Shown: piece after piece, positions 7,693 through 15,445 of the stretch | How positions within the stretch are numbered: the first letter of the stretch is position 1 | How the letters are laid out: each line of letters begins with the position of its first letter | Source of the DNA: Vreelandella rituensis | GTDB taxonomy: Bacteria > Pseudomonadota > Gammaproteobacteria > Pseudomonadales > Halomonadaceae | NCBI RefSeq assembly: GCF_003336665.1 | Contig: NZ_QPIJ01000043.1 | Location: forward strand, 1 to 38,926 | Reading direction: 5' to 3' | DNA length: 38,926 bases | Notes under the pieces: generated by a model | Database searches by the model: none | What the model saw: only the letters and a program-made list of their open reading frames with translations | What the model was told of the DNA's origin: nothing | Position numbers and translations under genes: made by a program

Positions 7693-8985
7693 CTACGTCC
7701 ACCATCTTGACATCATCGGTTTGACGGTTAGCCCGTGGACAATAATCGAGAGCACGACAACCACCAGCGTAATATGAATGAATTCCAAGGCCAGCTCTTC
7801 CGGCAGACCAAAAACGATTGCGAACATCAAGTAATAGATCGAACCGATGCCACGCACACCGAACCAGCCCACCAGCATCTGTAGCCGAACCGGAGTTCCG
7901 GAGCCAAGCAGACCCAGGAATACACTGACAGGGCGAACCACCATGAAAAGGAACAACGCCAGCCCGACGGCCCTTAAACTCCAGGAGTCCAGAAACAACA
8001 TCCCGCCCAGCAGCAAGACAAGCACCAGCTCGGTGAGCCGCTCGAGAGACTCCTTGAACAACAGCGACCCTTCGGATATTCGGGTGCTGTGCTGTGGCGT
8101 CGATTCCTCAGGGTAAACCGGGACTTGCGGAGCAACCTCAGCGTCTTTGGAGGACGAGTGAAGGCCCGCCAGCTTGCGTTCCGATTGACGAAGCGAAATG
8201 GCAGCGGCAAAAACCGCCAGAAACCCCCAAGCATCGAGTAACAGGCAGATGCCATAAACCATGCCGATCAAGCCTAGGCCAAGAAAGTCATCCAGCAACG
8301 GGCCTTCGCCACTGAGAAAACGTTGCTTCCATACAAGCTGGGCCAATAAGCGCCCCATCACCAGCCCGACCACAAGAGCCACTAACGTCGACCACAAAAC
8401 GTCCTTCAGCATCCAGGTTCCAAGCAACTCAAAACTGAACGGAGCGCTGAGCATTGCCATCCCCAGCATCACAAACGGGAAGGCAGTGCCATCATTCATG
8501 CCCGCTTCACTGGTCAGGGTGAACCGCAAAGGATCTTTATCGCCCATGTGCCGAACCTGTACATCCGTGGCCAGCACCGGGTCGGTGGGCGCCAGAATGG
8601 CGCCCAGCACAATAGCTGCACCCAGAGGCAGGGCCAGGACGTAATAACCAAACACAGCCGTCAGAGCGACACTGATCGTCATGGAAAGAAATGCCAGGCG
8701 TACTGGCGCATGCCATTCCCGCCATCTGAACGGCACGGGCATTTTCATGCCGGCAATAAACAACGAGACCAGAACCGCGATTTCGGCGAGAATTTCCAGT
8801 AAATGTGCCTGTTCTAGCGGATTGAAATGAAAGGCTCCAATAACCGACGGGCCAAGGATTACCCCGATAGCCAAATAGACAAGGGAAGGGGTAAGGCGTA
8901 AGCGTTGGAAAATGGGAGAGCGCAAACCCACCATGATCAACAGGGTTCCAATCAATACAAACCAGGTGGCGTTTGTCAAAGTCAT
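7693..8985 (-). CDS. CPA1-family Na+(K+)/H+ antiporter (NhaP type)
   Basis: A 430-aa polytopic inner-membrane protein of the monovalent cation:proton antiporter-1 family, with about 12 hydrophobic segments. Key transport residues are visible in GAILAPTDPVLATDVQ (the Asp of the TDP motif) and in EAGMNDGTAFP (the ND pair). The C-terminal GWFGVRGIGSIYYLM is also characteristic. A polar segment of about 40 residues (starting KLAGLHSSSKD, about residues 269-310) interrupts the membrane core between helices and is a likely cytoplasmic loop. There is no long C-terminal regulatory tail. In a halophile or halotolerant host such antiporters export Na+ and help pH control. It stands alone, with degraded mobile DNA upstream. 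Confidence 0.9.
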   Translation of the reverse strand: MTLTNATWFVLIGTLLIMVGLRSPIFQRLRLTPSLVYLAIGVILGPSVIGAFHFNPLEQAHLLEILAEIAVLVSLFIAGMKMPVPFRWREWHAPVRLAFLSMTISVALTAVFGYYVLALPLGAAIVLGAILAPTDPVLATDVQVRHMGDKDPLRFTLTSEAGMNDGTAFPFVMLGMAMLSAPFSFELLGTWMLKDVLWSTLVALVVGLVMGRLLAQLVWKQRFLSGEGPLLDDFLGLGLIGMVYGICLLLDAWGFLAVFAAAISLRQSERKLAGLHSSSKDAEVAPQVPVYPEESTPQHSTRISEGSLLFKESLERLTELVLVLLLGGMLFLDSWSLRAVGLALFLFMVVRPVSVFLGLLGSGTPVRLQMLVGWFGVRGIGSIYYLMFAIVFGLPEELALEFIHITLVVVVLSIIVHGLTVKPMMSRWWT

Positions 8986-9132
8986 TCTTCCGGTGCGGGT
9001 TAAGCCGCAGTGTGACTCATCAATGCTGTCTGGTCACGAATACGATTCGAGAACACCCGCCAAACTGCGCCACAGCAGTTACGTCATCGCAAGTTACATT
9101 GCTCCTCTACACAATTATCCTCTACTGCAACT
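8986..9132. other. Promoter-side spacer of the antiporter, no gene
   Basis: This stretch leads from the antiporter start to the end of the decayed tnpB element. It is AT-richer than the genes around it and holds no open frame with a ribosome-binding site. It should contain the antiporter promoter on the reverse strand, but no clear -35/-10 pair can be assigned. Together with the two remnants that follow, it makes up the 568-bp gene-free interval 8986-9553. Confidence 0.5.
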
Positions 9133-9249
9133 TTGACATCCTTCCCCACCTTCAGCGCTAGCACGCTTTGTGGAAGGGGATTTCCTGGTCGTTACCTCCC
9201 AGGTTCCTGCTTCGCTGTCCGTCGCCTCAATGCCTTGGCATTGCCGGTC
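9133..9249 (-). ncRNA. Right end / omega-RNA-like scaffold of a decayed tnpB element
   Basis: On the reverse strand this segment has the layout of the 3' end of IS200/IS605 tnpB elements: a series of hairpins and then a C/G-rich stem closing just before GGATGTCAA (9133-9141). The stems seen are CAATGCC/GGCATTG (9228-9243, tight loop), CCTGG/CCAGG (9184-9203), and CCTTCC with GGAAGG around an AGCG/CGCT inner stem (about 9141-9178). In the family this region is transcribed as the omega-RNA and the guide is the sequence just outside the end, here the bases below 9133. The nuclease gene that should precede it is reduced to a short tail, so any RNA here would have no cognate protein in cis. Confidence 0.5.
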
Positions 9250-9342
9250 TTACACAAACTCCACAGGCGTAACTTCCCGAGTGCCCCTCGGTAGTGCTTC
9301 AACTCTCAGCACGTTCGCGTCTCACTCAATTTTGACACGCAT
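9250..9342 (-). pseudogene. C-terminal remnant of tnpB
   Basis: Reverse-strand codons 9250-9321 read DANVLRVEALPRGTREVTPV and end EFV followed by TAA. The preceding codon (9322-9324) is TGA, and before that the frame reads MRVKIE. The DANVLRVEAL core resembles the D-x-NAA-NILR segment that follows the zinc finger near the end of TnpB, and it sits immediately upstream of the omega-RNA-like right end. The catalytic part is gone. The assignment depends on this short match plus the context. Confidence 0.45.
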
Positions 9343-9450
9343 GGGTAACGGCTGCCATGCCTCGGTTTCTAAGCTTTAACAGTGATTAGACTACGCGCTC
9401 AATTATTCAATATACGTGCTGGCCGCCACGTTGAAAGTGCTATCGACCGC

Positions 9451-9540
9451 CTACACCGTGGCGCCGGTCAGATCGGCATAGGCCTGGGCGGCGGGCATGC
9501 CGTTGATCTCGTCTACGATCCGCTTTTCTGTAAATGGTCG
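9451..9540 (-). pseudogene. Fragment resembling a FIST C-terminal domain protein
   Basis: Reverse-strand codons from 9540 to the TAG at 9451-9453 read RPFTEKRIVDEINGMPAAQA followed by YADLTGATV. The pattern (R-I-V-x-E-I-N-G-x-PA-x-x-Y) resembles the FIST_C sensory domain often found near signal-transduction genes. After the stop the same frame continues with AVDSTFNVAASTYIE and then stops again. No start codon or upstream domain is present: ribonuclease Z ends at 9554, directly before it. It is best read as a gene remnant left by rearrangement next to the decayed tnpB end. Assignment is tentative. Confidence 0.35.
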
Positions 9541-9553
9541 AAACACGAAAAGG

Positions 9554-10516
9554 CTACTCGCCCTCCATTTCAGAAAAGTGGCCCGATTTATCCAGGGTGT
9601 ATTCGCAGAAATCCCGCGCCAGGTAAAGCGAGCCCGAGTAGACGCTCTGGGCCTCCTTTCGGATATCCTCAATGGAAGGCGACGCATGGGGGCTGAGCTG
9701 GTAACGGGGGCTAAAATGCGTCAGCACCATGTTGGGCAACTGTACCGATTCGGCAAATGCGGCGACAAGCTTGGCATAGCTATGCCCGACATCACCGACC
9801 TTCTGGGCCATCTCTTCGGTGTAGGTGGCTTCGTGTACCAGCACCTGAGTCCCCGTGCACGCCGCAAACAACAACTCAGGCTGGTCATTGTCCCCAGCGA
9901 TCACCACTTTCCGTGGCTTGTGTTTGAAGATCAAGAACTCATGGCTTTTTAACCGCTCACCCGCAAACTCAATATCAAACCCTTGCTTCAGCTGCCCCCA
10001 CAACGGCCCTCTCGGGATTCCCTTTTGCGCTAACTTATCCAAGTCCAAGGCGGCGTCGACCTTTGTCTCGGTAAACCCGTAGGCATAGGACGGCGCTCGG
10101 TGTGAAAGCCTGACGGTGGTAACCGCAATGCTCTCAAACTCAACGCTTGGCAGCTCGTCCGAGGCGATAAACTCCAGGGCGAAGGGCAAGCAAAGCTGCG
10201 TGGCCTCGCAAGTAGCCTCCAGCCACGCTTTGATACCTACGGGCGCCACAATGGTCAGCGACTCTTTCCGGCCACCCATTCCAGCACTCGCCAGTATGCC
10301 TGGCAGCCCATAGCAGTGGTCGCCGTGCACATGAGTAATAAAGATGGCTTTCAAGGAATGGAACGACAGCTTCGTGTGCAAGACCTGATGCTGGGTGCCC
10401 TCACCACAATCGATCAGGTACCAGCCCTTCCCCTTGCTCTCTCGCAAAGCGACCCCGGAGACGTTTCTTGTCTTAGTGGGCACACCGGCGGATGTCCCAA
10501 GAAAAAGTAAGTTCAT
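9554..10516 (-). CDS. rnz: Ribonuclease Z (tRNA 3' processing endonuclease)
   Basis: A 320-aa metallo-beta-lactamase-fold protein. It starts MNLLFLGTSAGVPTKTRNVS, the standard ribonuclease Z opening. The zinc-binding THVHGDHCYGLPG motif supplies His62, His64, Asp66 and His67. Later metal ligands are visible in the AGDN, HEATY and LTHFSPRY motifs. The insertion around residues 150-200 would include the flexible arm that grips tRNA. The enzyme removes 3' trailers from tRNA precursors; in bacteria whose tRNA genes all encode CCA it can act as RNase BN instead. Length matches the family. The start is fixed by the conserved N-terminus. The gene is single, with degraded DNA on both sides. Confidence 0.93.
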   Translation of the reverse strand: MNLLFLGTSAGVPTKTRNVSGVALRESKGKGWYLIDCGEGTQHQVLHTKLSFHSLKAIFITHVHGDHCYGLPGILASAGMGGRKESLTIVAPVGIKAWLEATCEATQLCLPFALEFIASDELPSVEFESIAVTTVRLSHRAPSYAYGFTETKVDAALDLDKLAQKGIPRGPLWGQLKQGFDIEFAGERLKSHEFLIFKHKPRKVVIAGDNDQPELLFAACTGTQVLVHEATYTEEMAQKVGDVGHSYAKLVAAFAESVQLPNMVLTHFSPRYQLSPHASPSIEDIRKEAQSVYSGSLYLARDFCEYTLDKSGHFSEMEGE

Positions 10517-10692
10517 AGCTTGTTCGTGATCTCTTATGTACTCGCTTTGGCAACAAGGCAGCGGATCCCGGGATTGCCAGTTAGCTAAATCCTGAACCCG
10601 TGAGACTGACCCCCTGTGGTGCTTTTAACCAGAGAAAACAATGGGATGGTCTCCTCCTCACCTACCCGGCATCAATGTGCCAAAATGGAGAG

Positions 10693-10715
10693 TCGTATAC
10701 ACACCCTCTATACGA
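10693..10715. promoter_or_regulatory. Perfect 7-bp inverted repeat, operator-like
   Basis: TCGTATA (10693-10699) and TATACGA (10709-10715) are exact reverse complements around a 9-bp spacer, with half-site centres 16 bp apart. It sits immediately upstream of a GAGGAG ribosome-binding site and the ATG at 10731. It could be an operator, a promoter element (TATACGAT resembles a -10) or an IS end structure. Confidence 0.4.
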
Positions 10716-10730
10716 TGAGGAGAAGCCCAA

Positions 10731-10754
10731 ATGACTATTATCCGTGTCGGTTAG
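10731..10754 (+). pseudogene. Possible 5' stub of an IS110-family transposase
   Basis: A well-placed ribosome-binding site (GAGGAG, 10717-10722) precedes an ATG at 10731 that reads only MTIIRVG before TAG at 10752. IS110-family DEDD recombinases commonly start in a very similar way (M..IRVGIDLAK), so this may be all that is left of one, cut just before the catalytic Asp. The match is only seven residues long. A leader peptide or chance are alternatives. Confidence 0.25.
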
Positions 10755-10909
10755 CGCTATGCGCTCCGCTTGCGACCGTCCTTGGGTGGGTTTGCCTCCC
10801 TTGCATTTCTGCTTTCTAATTGGCAAACCTTTTTCACTGACTTTACTTAGCCCACCTTGGTTTTGCAAAGTACTTGCCTAATACCAAAGACTTAACAAAA
10901 AGTAACCTT

Positions 10910-11830
10910 ATGACTTCGCATTGGATTATTGGCCCCGGTGCCATAGGCCGCTTGTTGGCGCACTCGCTTTCGCCCGTGGCTACGGTCACGTTGGTGGGCC
11001 GCGGTGAATTGGCTGAGCGACAGACGCTCACCTCGCCGGAGGGAAAACCGCATACGCAGCTGCTGAAGGCGGTAACGGTCGAACAGTTGCTTCGTGATGC
11101 CCCCGCCCCACCTACTTCCGTGCATATCACCACCAAAGCCATGGCGGCGCAGGCGGCGCTGGACAGCCTTGTCGGGGTGATTTCCCCCACCACCCCGGTG
11201 GTTCTGTGGCAGAACGGTTTTCTTGCCCAGCCGCGTATCACGGAGGCATGGCCCGGGCCGGTGCTCTGCGCCACCACTACCGAGGGCGCCTACGTGAATG
11301 GCGAGACCGGCGTGGTGCATGCTGGGCGTGGGCATACGTTTATCGGCGATCTGGATAACCGCCATGCTGAGCTTGCAAAATGCCTGGCGTTGCAGCTAAC
11401 GAACGCCGGGCTTGTCGCCACGGCAGTTGAGGATATTCGCCGGCGCCTGTGGCAGAAGCTCGCCGTGAACGCGGCGATCAACCCCTTGGTGGCGCGTTAT
11501 CGGATACGTAACGGCCAGCTGCGCGACCGGCCGTTTCGCCTCTATGTGGAAGCGGTGATCGGGGAAGTCGCGGGAATTCTAGATAAGGAAGGCATTGCGC
11601 CGCCCAGTGGGGCCGGGCTGGAAGGCTGGCGAGCGCTGGTGTGGCAGGTAGTCGACAATACCGCCAACAACCGGGCCTCGATGTTTCAGGATGTGCTCGC
11701 CGGGCGCCCTACCGAGCGCGCGGCGATTCTCGGGCCGTTGATCGATAACGCAAAACGCCACCAGCTGCCCTGTGAGCAACTGGTGGCGCTGGATCAAGCC
11801 TTGGAAAGTATCGAGGCTCAGCTGTCCTGA
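10910..11830 (+). CDS. panE: 2-dehydropantoate 2-reductase (ketopantoate reductase)
   Basis: A 306-aa NADPH-dependent reductase that converts ketopantoate to pantoate for pantothenate/CoA synthesis. The Rossmann motif GPGAIG starts at residue 8. The catalytic Lys lies in WQKLAVNAAINPLVA, matching KL.xN..INPLTA in the family, and the C-terminal NRASMFQDVLAGRPTE motif contains the substrate-binding Ser/Asn and Glu region. The start at 10910 is chosen because the preceding in-frame codons begin with TTG and do not look like the family; the ribosome-binding site is weak. Its 3' end overlaps the convergent mmsB gene by 13 bp, so the two transcripts are antisense at their ends. Paralogues of unknown substrate exist, so the pathway assignment is probable rather than certain. 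Confidence 0.85.
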   Translation: MTSHWIIGPGAIGRLLAHSLSPVATVTLVGRGELAERQTLTSPEGKPHTQLLKAVTVEQLLRDAPAPPTSVHITTKAMAAQAALDSLVGVISPTTPVVLWQNGFLAQPRITEAWPGPVLCATTTEGAYVNGETGVVHAGRGHTFIGDLDNRHAELAKCLALQLTNAGLVATAVEDIRRRLWQKLAVNAAINPLVARYRIRNGQLRDRPFRLYVEAVIGEVAGILDKEGIAPPSGAGLEGWRALVWQVVDNTANNRASMFQDVLAGRPTERAAILGPLIDNAKRHQLPCEQLVALDQALESIEAQLS

Positions 11831-12708
11831 TAGAGTTTCAGCAGGCTGGAGAAGTCCAGGTTGCCGTTACCCTTGGCCTTGTGCAGGCTGAACAGCGCGC
11901 GCGCCGCCGAGCCCATGGGAACCGATGAGGCGCTTTGCTGGCTGACATCCATGGCCAGCCCCAGGTCCTTGAACATCAGGTCCACCTGGAAACCGCCCTG
12001 GTAGCCCTTGGACGCCGGGGCGTTTTCCATGACGCCCGGGTAGGGGTTATAGACGTTCAACGCCCAGTTGCCGCCCGAGCTCTGCTTCATGATCTCGGAA
12101 AGCACCGCCGGGTCGAGGCCGTTTTTCACGCCCATGTTGAGCGCTTCACAGGTACCGGCCATCAGGATGCTCAACAGCATGTTGTTGCATACCTTGGCGA
12201 TCTGCCCGGCGCCGTGCTCCCCGGCGTGGAAGATATTCTTGCCCATCACGTCCAGCACCGGCTGGGCCTTGGCGAACTGCTCTTCCGAGCCACCCACGAT
12301 GAATGTCAGGGTGCCCGCCTGGGCGCCGCCCACACCGCCGGACACCGGCGCATCGACAAAGGCGATGCCACGCTTGGCGCCTTCTTCGGCGACACGCCGG
12401 GCGGTGTCGGCATCAATGGTCGAGCTGTCGATCACCAAGGCATCCTGGCCGATGATATCGAACAGTGGCGAATCACCGCTGACATACAGGCTTTCGACAT
12501 GCTTGCCGGCGGGCAGCATGGAAACCACGAAATCCGCCCCCTTGACCGCTTCCTGGGCACTTTGCGCGGCCTTGCAGCCTTGCTCGACCGCGGTATCCAG
12601 CACGGCTTGAGACAGATCGAAAGCGCGCACCTCATGCCCGGCCTTGGCCAGGTTCGCGGCCATTGGGCCGCCCATGTTGCCCAGACCGATAAATGCAATC
12701 GTTGCCAT
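11818..12708 (-). CDS. mmsB: 3-hydroxyisobutyrate dehydrogenase
   Basis: A 296-aa NAD-dependent enzyme of the beta-hydroxyacid dehydrogenase family, oxidising 3-hydroxyisobutyrate to methylmalonate semialdehyde in valine breakdown. The cofactor motif is IAFIGLGNMGGPMAANLAKAG (residues 4-24). The substrate motif VDAPVSGGVGGAQAGTL follows at about 118-134, and the catalytic Lys is residue 172 in GAGQIAKVCNNM. Length is typical. It is the last gene of the leftward valine unit, 68 bp after the hydrolase gene that supplies its substrate. mmsA, which would act next, is not in the window. Confidence 0.92.
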   Translation of the reverse strand: MATIAFIGLGNMGGPMAANLAKAGHEVRAFDLSQAVLDTAVEQGCKAAQSAQEAVKGADFVVSMLPAGKHVESLYVSGDSPLFDIIGQDALVIDSSTIDADTARRVAEEGAKRGIAFVDAPVSGGVGGAQAGTLTFIVGGSEEQFAKAQPVLDVMGKNIFHAGEHGAGQIAKVCNNMLLSILMAGTCEALNMGVKNGLDPAVLSEIMKQSSGGNWALNVYNPYPGVMENAPASKGYQGGFQVDLMFKDLGLAMDVSQQSASSVPMGSAARALFSLHKAKGNGNLDFSSLLKLYQDS

Positions 12709-12776
12709 GATTAAAAATCCTTGTTGTTTTGATCGCCCGAGGAATTAACTCAGCCGAATAATAGTGAGCTCGGGGT

Positions 12777-13892
12777 TCAGCGAAGGTCCGCCAACGGATT
12801 TTGCGGCCAAGGCTGGGAAAGCAATGTCTCGATGAACGCATCCTCCACCGCTTCCACGTCAGGATAGGTCCACTGCGGTTTGCCGTCCTTGTCCACCAGC
12901 AGAGCGCGCACACCCTCGGGAAATTCACGATGGCGGCAGCACTGCACCGAGAGCGCAAGCTCCGACTGGAACACTTCACGCAACGACATGTACTTGGCCC
13001 GCTTGAGCTGCTGATCGATCACCTTGATCGACACCGGGCTGCCATTGGCGAGGGTCTTTTGCGCCTTGTTGAACCATTTGTCATCGCTTTCCACCGCCAG
13101 GATGGCGTGCACCGCTTGCTCGATGGTGTCGTGGTCCATCAATTCACGAATCACCGGGGAAAATTTCTGGACCGGCGCGTCCATCCCCTCGAATGCCGCC
13201 TGGGAGTCACGCTCCAGCTCACGCAGTACCTTGTTGACCACGCCCTGGGCATCGGTGTCTTCCCCTTCTCCCCAAGCGGCTTGGGTCAGCTGTTCCACCA
13301 GAACGGGGCGTTTTTCACTGGCAATCAAGCGATCCGCCAACCCCAGGTGGACAGCATCCACCGCATTGACCTGGCTGCCGGTCATGGCCAGAAAGCGACC
13401 GGTACCGGTGGGCAGGCGGTTCAAGAACCAGCTCGCCCCCACATCAGGGTACAAGCCGATGGTGACCTCCGGCATGGCCAAGCGCGAAGTTTCGGTCACC
13501 ACGCGATGGCTGCTACCGCTCAGCAGGCCCATGCCGCCGCCCATGACAATACCGTTACCCCAGCAGATCACCGGCTTGGAATAGGTATGCAGGCGGTAGT
13601 CCAGGCGGTACTCGTTATCGAAGAATGCTTCAGGGAAGTCCGGATCACCTTCCCCGGTAATCGCCTTGTACAGGCTGACCACGTCGCCACCGGCGCAGAA
13701 CGCTTTCTCTCCGGCGCTATCGAGCAGGATCGCCACGATGCGCTCATCGTTCTCCCAGGCTTCCAGCCGTGGCTGGATCTCGTTGATCATCTCCAGCGTC
13801 AGGGCATTCAGCGAGCGCTCGGCGTTGAGCTTTATTTCGGCAACGACGTGCCCATCCTGCGTGGGGTGTTCGGTAAAGATCACGCTGCTCAT
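12777..13892 (-). CDS. 3-hydroxyisobutyryl-CoA hydrolase
   Basis: A 371-aa crotonase-fold enzyme that hydrolyses 3-hydroxyisobutyryl-CoA to free 3-hydroxyisobutyrate. The motifs AFCAGGDVVSLY and GNGIVMGGGMGLLSGSSHRV build the oxyanion hole, and LAMPEVTIGLYPDVGASWFL carries the Glu and Asp that set hydrolases of this type apart from hydratases. The length and the long C-terminal half, with KWFNKAQKTLANGSP and REFPEGVRALLVDKD, are typical of HIBCH rather than of about 260-aa enoyl-CoA hydratases. The start at 13892 has AAGGA upstream; 13 further in-frame codons were rejected. It sits between the acyl-CoA dehydrogenase and mmsB genes, the expected partners. Confidence 0.92.
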   Translation of the reverse strand: MSSVIFTEHPTQDGHVVAEIKLNAERSLNALTLEMINEIQPRLEAWENDERIVAILLDSAGEKAFCAGGDVVSLYKAITGEGDPDFPEAFFDNEYRLDYRLHTYSKPVICWGNGIVMGGGMGLLSGSSHRVVTETSRLAMPEVTIGLYPDVGASWFLNRLPTGTGRFLAMTGSQVNAVDAVHLGLADRLIASEKRPVLVEQLTQAAWGEGEDTDAQGVVNKVLRELERDSQAAFEGMDAPVQKFSPVIRELMDHDTIEQAVHAILAVESDDKWFNKAQKTLANGSPVSIKVIDQQLKRAKYMSLREVFQSELALSVQCCRHREFPEGVRALLVDKDGKPQWTYPDVEAVEDAFIETLLSQPWPQNPLADLR

Positions 13893-13997
13893 CAAGGTTT
13901 CCTTTGTCCTGAAAAGATGCAAGCTACCCATACATGCAAGGTGCCAGACGTAGTGACCGAGCTTTTAAACAAGCTTGATGTTCTGTTGAACTCGAAA

Positions 13998-14029
13998 ATC
14001 AGCTCAAAGCTCTTATCAACTCAAAGCTC
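13998..14029 (-). repeat. 17-bp tandem duplication at the acyl-CoA dehydrogenase stop codon
   Basis: Two near-identical 15-bp units (13998-14012 and 14015-14029, one base different, 17-bp period) overlap the end of the gene. On the coding strand each unit contains GAGCTTTGA, so the Glu-Leu-stop end of the gene is present twice. It looks like a slippage duplication just past the reading frame. Confidence 0.75.
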
Positions 14030-15175
14030 CGCAGCGCCCTCGGCCAACACACGGCGTGCAATGATCATGCGCATGACTTCGTTGGTACCTTCCAGGATGC
14101 GGTGTACCCGGGTGTCGCGCACGAAACGCTCCATGGGGTATTCCTTGATATAGCCATTGCCGCCGTAGAGCTGCAGGGCTTCATCGCATACCTTGAAGCC
14201 TACATCGGTCGCAAAGCGTTTGGCCATCGCACAATAAGCCGACGCATCGGCATGGCCGGAATCCAGCTTGGTCGCCGCCAGGCGCACCATCTGGCGAGCC
14301 GCCACCAGTTCCGTGACCATATCCGCCAAGCGGAACTGCAGCGCCTGGAAATCCGCCAGCCGCTGGCCGAACTGCTTGCGTTCCAGCATGTATTCACGCG
14401 CCTTGTTGATCGCCTGCTGCGCGGTACCGATGGAACAAGTCGCGATGTTGATGCGCCCGCCATCCAGCCCTTTCATGGCGATCTTGAAGCCGTCGCCTTC
14501 GTTACCCAACATGTTGACCGCAGGCACACGCACCTCTTCAAAGGTGATCATGCGCGTCGGCTGGCTGTTCCAGCCCATTTTCTCTTCCTTGCGCCCGTAG
14601 CTGATGCCGGCGGTGTTGGCGTCTACCGCGAAGGCTGAAATACCCTTGGGCCCCGGGCCACCGGTACGTGCCATGACCACCAGAATGTCGGTGTCTCCCG
14701 CGCCGGAAATGAACATCTTGCTGCCGTTGAGCACGAAGTCATCGCCATCCAGCTTGGCACTGGTTTTCAGCGAGGCGGCGTCCGAACCGGCATTGGGTTC
14801 GGTTAAGCAGTAGGAGCCGAGAAGCTCACCGCTGGCCAGTTTTTCGCCCCATTGTTCGATCACTTCGGGCTTGCCGAAATCCGCGACCATCCAGGTCACC
14901 ATGTTATGAATGGTGAGGTAAGCGGTCGTGGAGGTGCAGCCCATGGATAGCTGCTCGAAAATGATGCTGGCATCCAGGCGTGAAAGCCCCAGCCCGCCCA
15001 CCGATTCCGGGGTATACAACGCACAGAAACCCAATTCACCCGCCTTGCGAATCACATCTACCGGAAAGAAAGCGGTCTGATCCCACTCCCCGGCATGCGG
15101 TTCCAGCTCGTTCTGGGCAAAGGCCCGCGCCATATCGGCAAAAGCCACCTGGTCTTCGTTGAGTTCAAAATCCAT
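14021..15175 (-). CDS. Acyl-CoA dehydrogenase, probably isobutyryl-CoA dehydrogenase
   Basis: A 384-aa FAD enzyme of the acyl-CoA dehydrogenase family. The substrate/FAD motif YCLTEPNAGSDAASLKT is at about residues 122-138, and ERKQFGQRLADFQALQFRLADM at 265-286 is the second signature region. The catalytic Glu is residue 362 in ILEGTNEVMRMI, the usual position for short-chain and branched enzymes (ACAD8-like). The start at 15175 is preceded by GGGAG; the longer frame adds 30 residues without family similarity. The neighbours downstream act on 3-hydroxyisobutyryl-CoA and 3-hydroxyisobutyrate, so oxidation of isobutyryl-CoA to methacrylyl-CoA is the likely job. A LiuR-type palindrome lies 114 bp upstream. 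The methacrylyl-CoA hydratase step has no gene in this unit. Confidence 0.9.
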   Translation of the reverse strand: MDFELNEDQVAFADMARAFAQNELEPHAGEWDQTAFFPVDVIRKAGELGFCALYTPESVGGLGLSRLDASIIFEQLSMGCTSTTAYLTIHNMVTWMVADFGKPEVIEQWGEKLASGELLGSYCLTEPNAGSDAASLKTSAKLDGDDFVLNGSKMFISGAGDTDILVVMARTGGPGPKGISAFAVDANTAGISYGRKEEKMGWNSQPTRMITFEEVRVPAVNMLGNEGDGFKIAMKGLDGGRINIATCSIGTAQQAINKAREYMLERKQFGQRLADFQALQFRLADMVTELVAARQMVRLAATKLDSGHADASAYCAMAKRFATDVGFKVCDEALQLYGGNGYIKEYPMERFVRDTRVHRILEGTNEVMRMIIARRVLAEGAAEL

Positions 15176-15288
15176 CGCACATCTCCCGTTTATCGCAGGG
15201 GTCGATGCTTGCATCGATCCACTGGCTGAACTTGTGATTGTGATTATCCATGGCTGTCGTGCCAAGAAAGCTGTCGCGCCAGAAAATA

Positions 15289-15304
15289 TTGACGTTTACG
15301 TTAA
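15289..15304. promoter_or_regulatory. LiuR-like palindrome upstream of the valine operon
   Basis: TTGACGTTTACGTTAA matches the site upstream of liuR (TTTACGTTAACGTGAA) at 13 of 16 positions, including both ACGT cores and the TT/AA ends. It is placed where the promoter of the leftward acyl-CoA dehydrogenase operon should be, with the AT-rich stretch reading CAATATTTT downstream on the reverse strand. LiuR is known in Proteobacteria as a MerR-type regulator of branched-chain amino-acid catabolism; direct control here is inferred. Confidence 0.6.
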
Positions 15305-15398
15305 CTTATTTTTTTACTTCATCACAATAGCCGGTCATGCAAAATCAGCTTTATATCGATAGCCGTTTCGGTTGCGGCTGGAAAATAACCACTTGCAT

Positions 15399-15423
15399 AA
15401 AAAAAGGGCGCCCAACGGCGCCC
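15399..15423 (-). terminator. Strong intrinsic terminator after livM
   Basis: On the reverse strand GGGCGCC, a GTTG loop and GGCGCCC are followed by seven T residues, 23 bp after the livM stop codon. This is a textbook rho-independent terminator and marks the end of the liv transcription unit, separating it from the valine operon promoter. Confidence 0.9.
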
Positions 15424-15445
15424 AACCAACGGACTGATGTCTGGT

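Larger units (their letters stand above)
10517..10909. other. Gene-free spacer with mobile-element debris
   Basis: This 393-bp interval between divergently oriented rnz and panE holds no supported gene. It contains the inverted repeat and the short start-like sequence listed separately, and reading frames after 10754 are short and lack family features. The promoters of rnz (reverse) and panE (forward) must lie here but no convincing -35/-10 pairs were identified. Confidence 0.5.

Noticed and set aside
10616..10819. 67-codon forward frame in the rnz-panE spacer
   Set aside because: No ribosome-binding site and no family features. A better start signal at 10731 is in another frame, and the region looks like debris.
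12801..14153. 450-codon forward frame across the hydrolase and dehydrogenase genes
   Set aside because: It lies antisense to two well-identified enzymes, spans their intergenic gap and has no recognisable family sequence.
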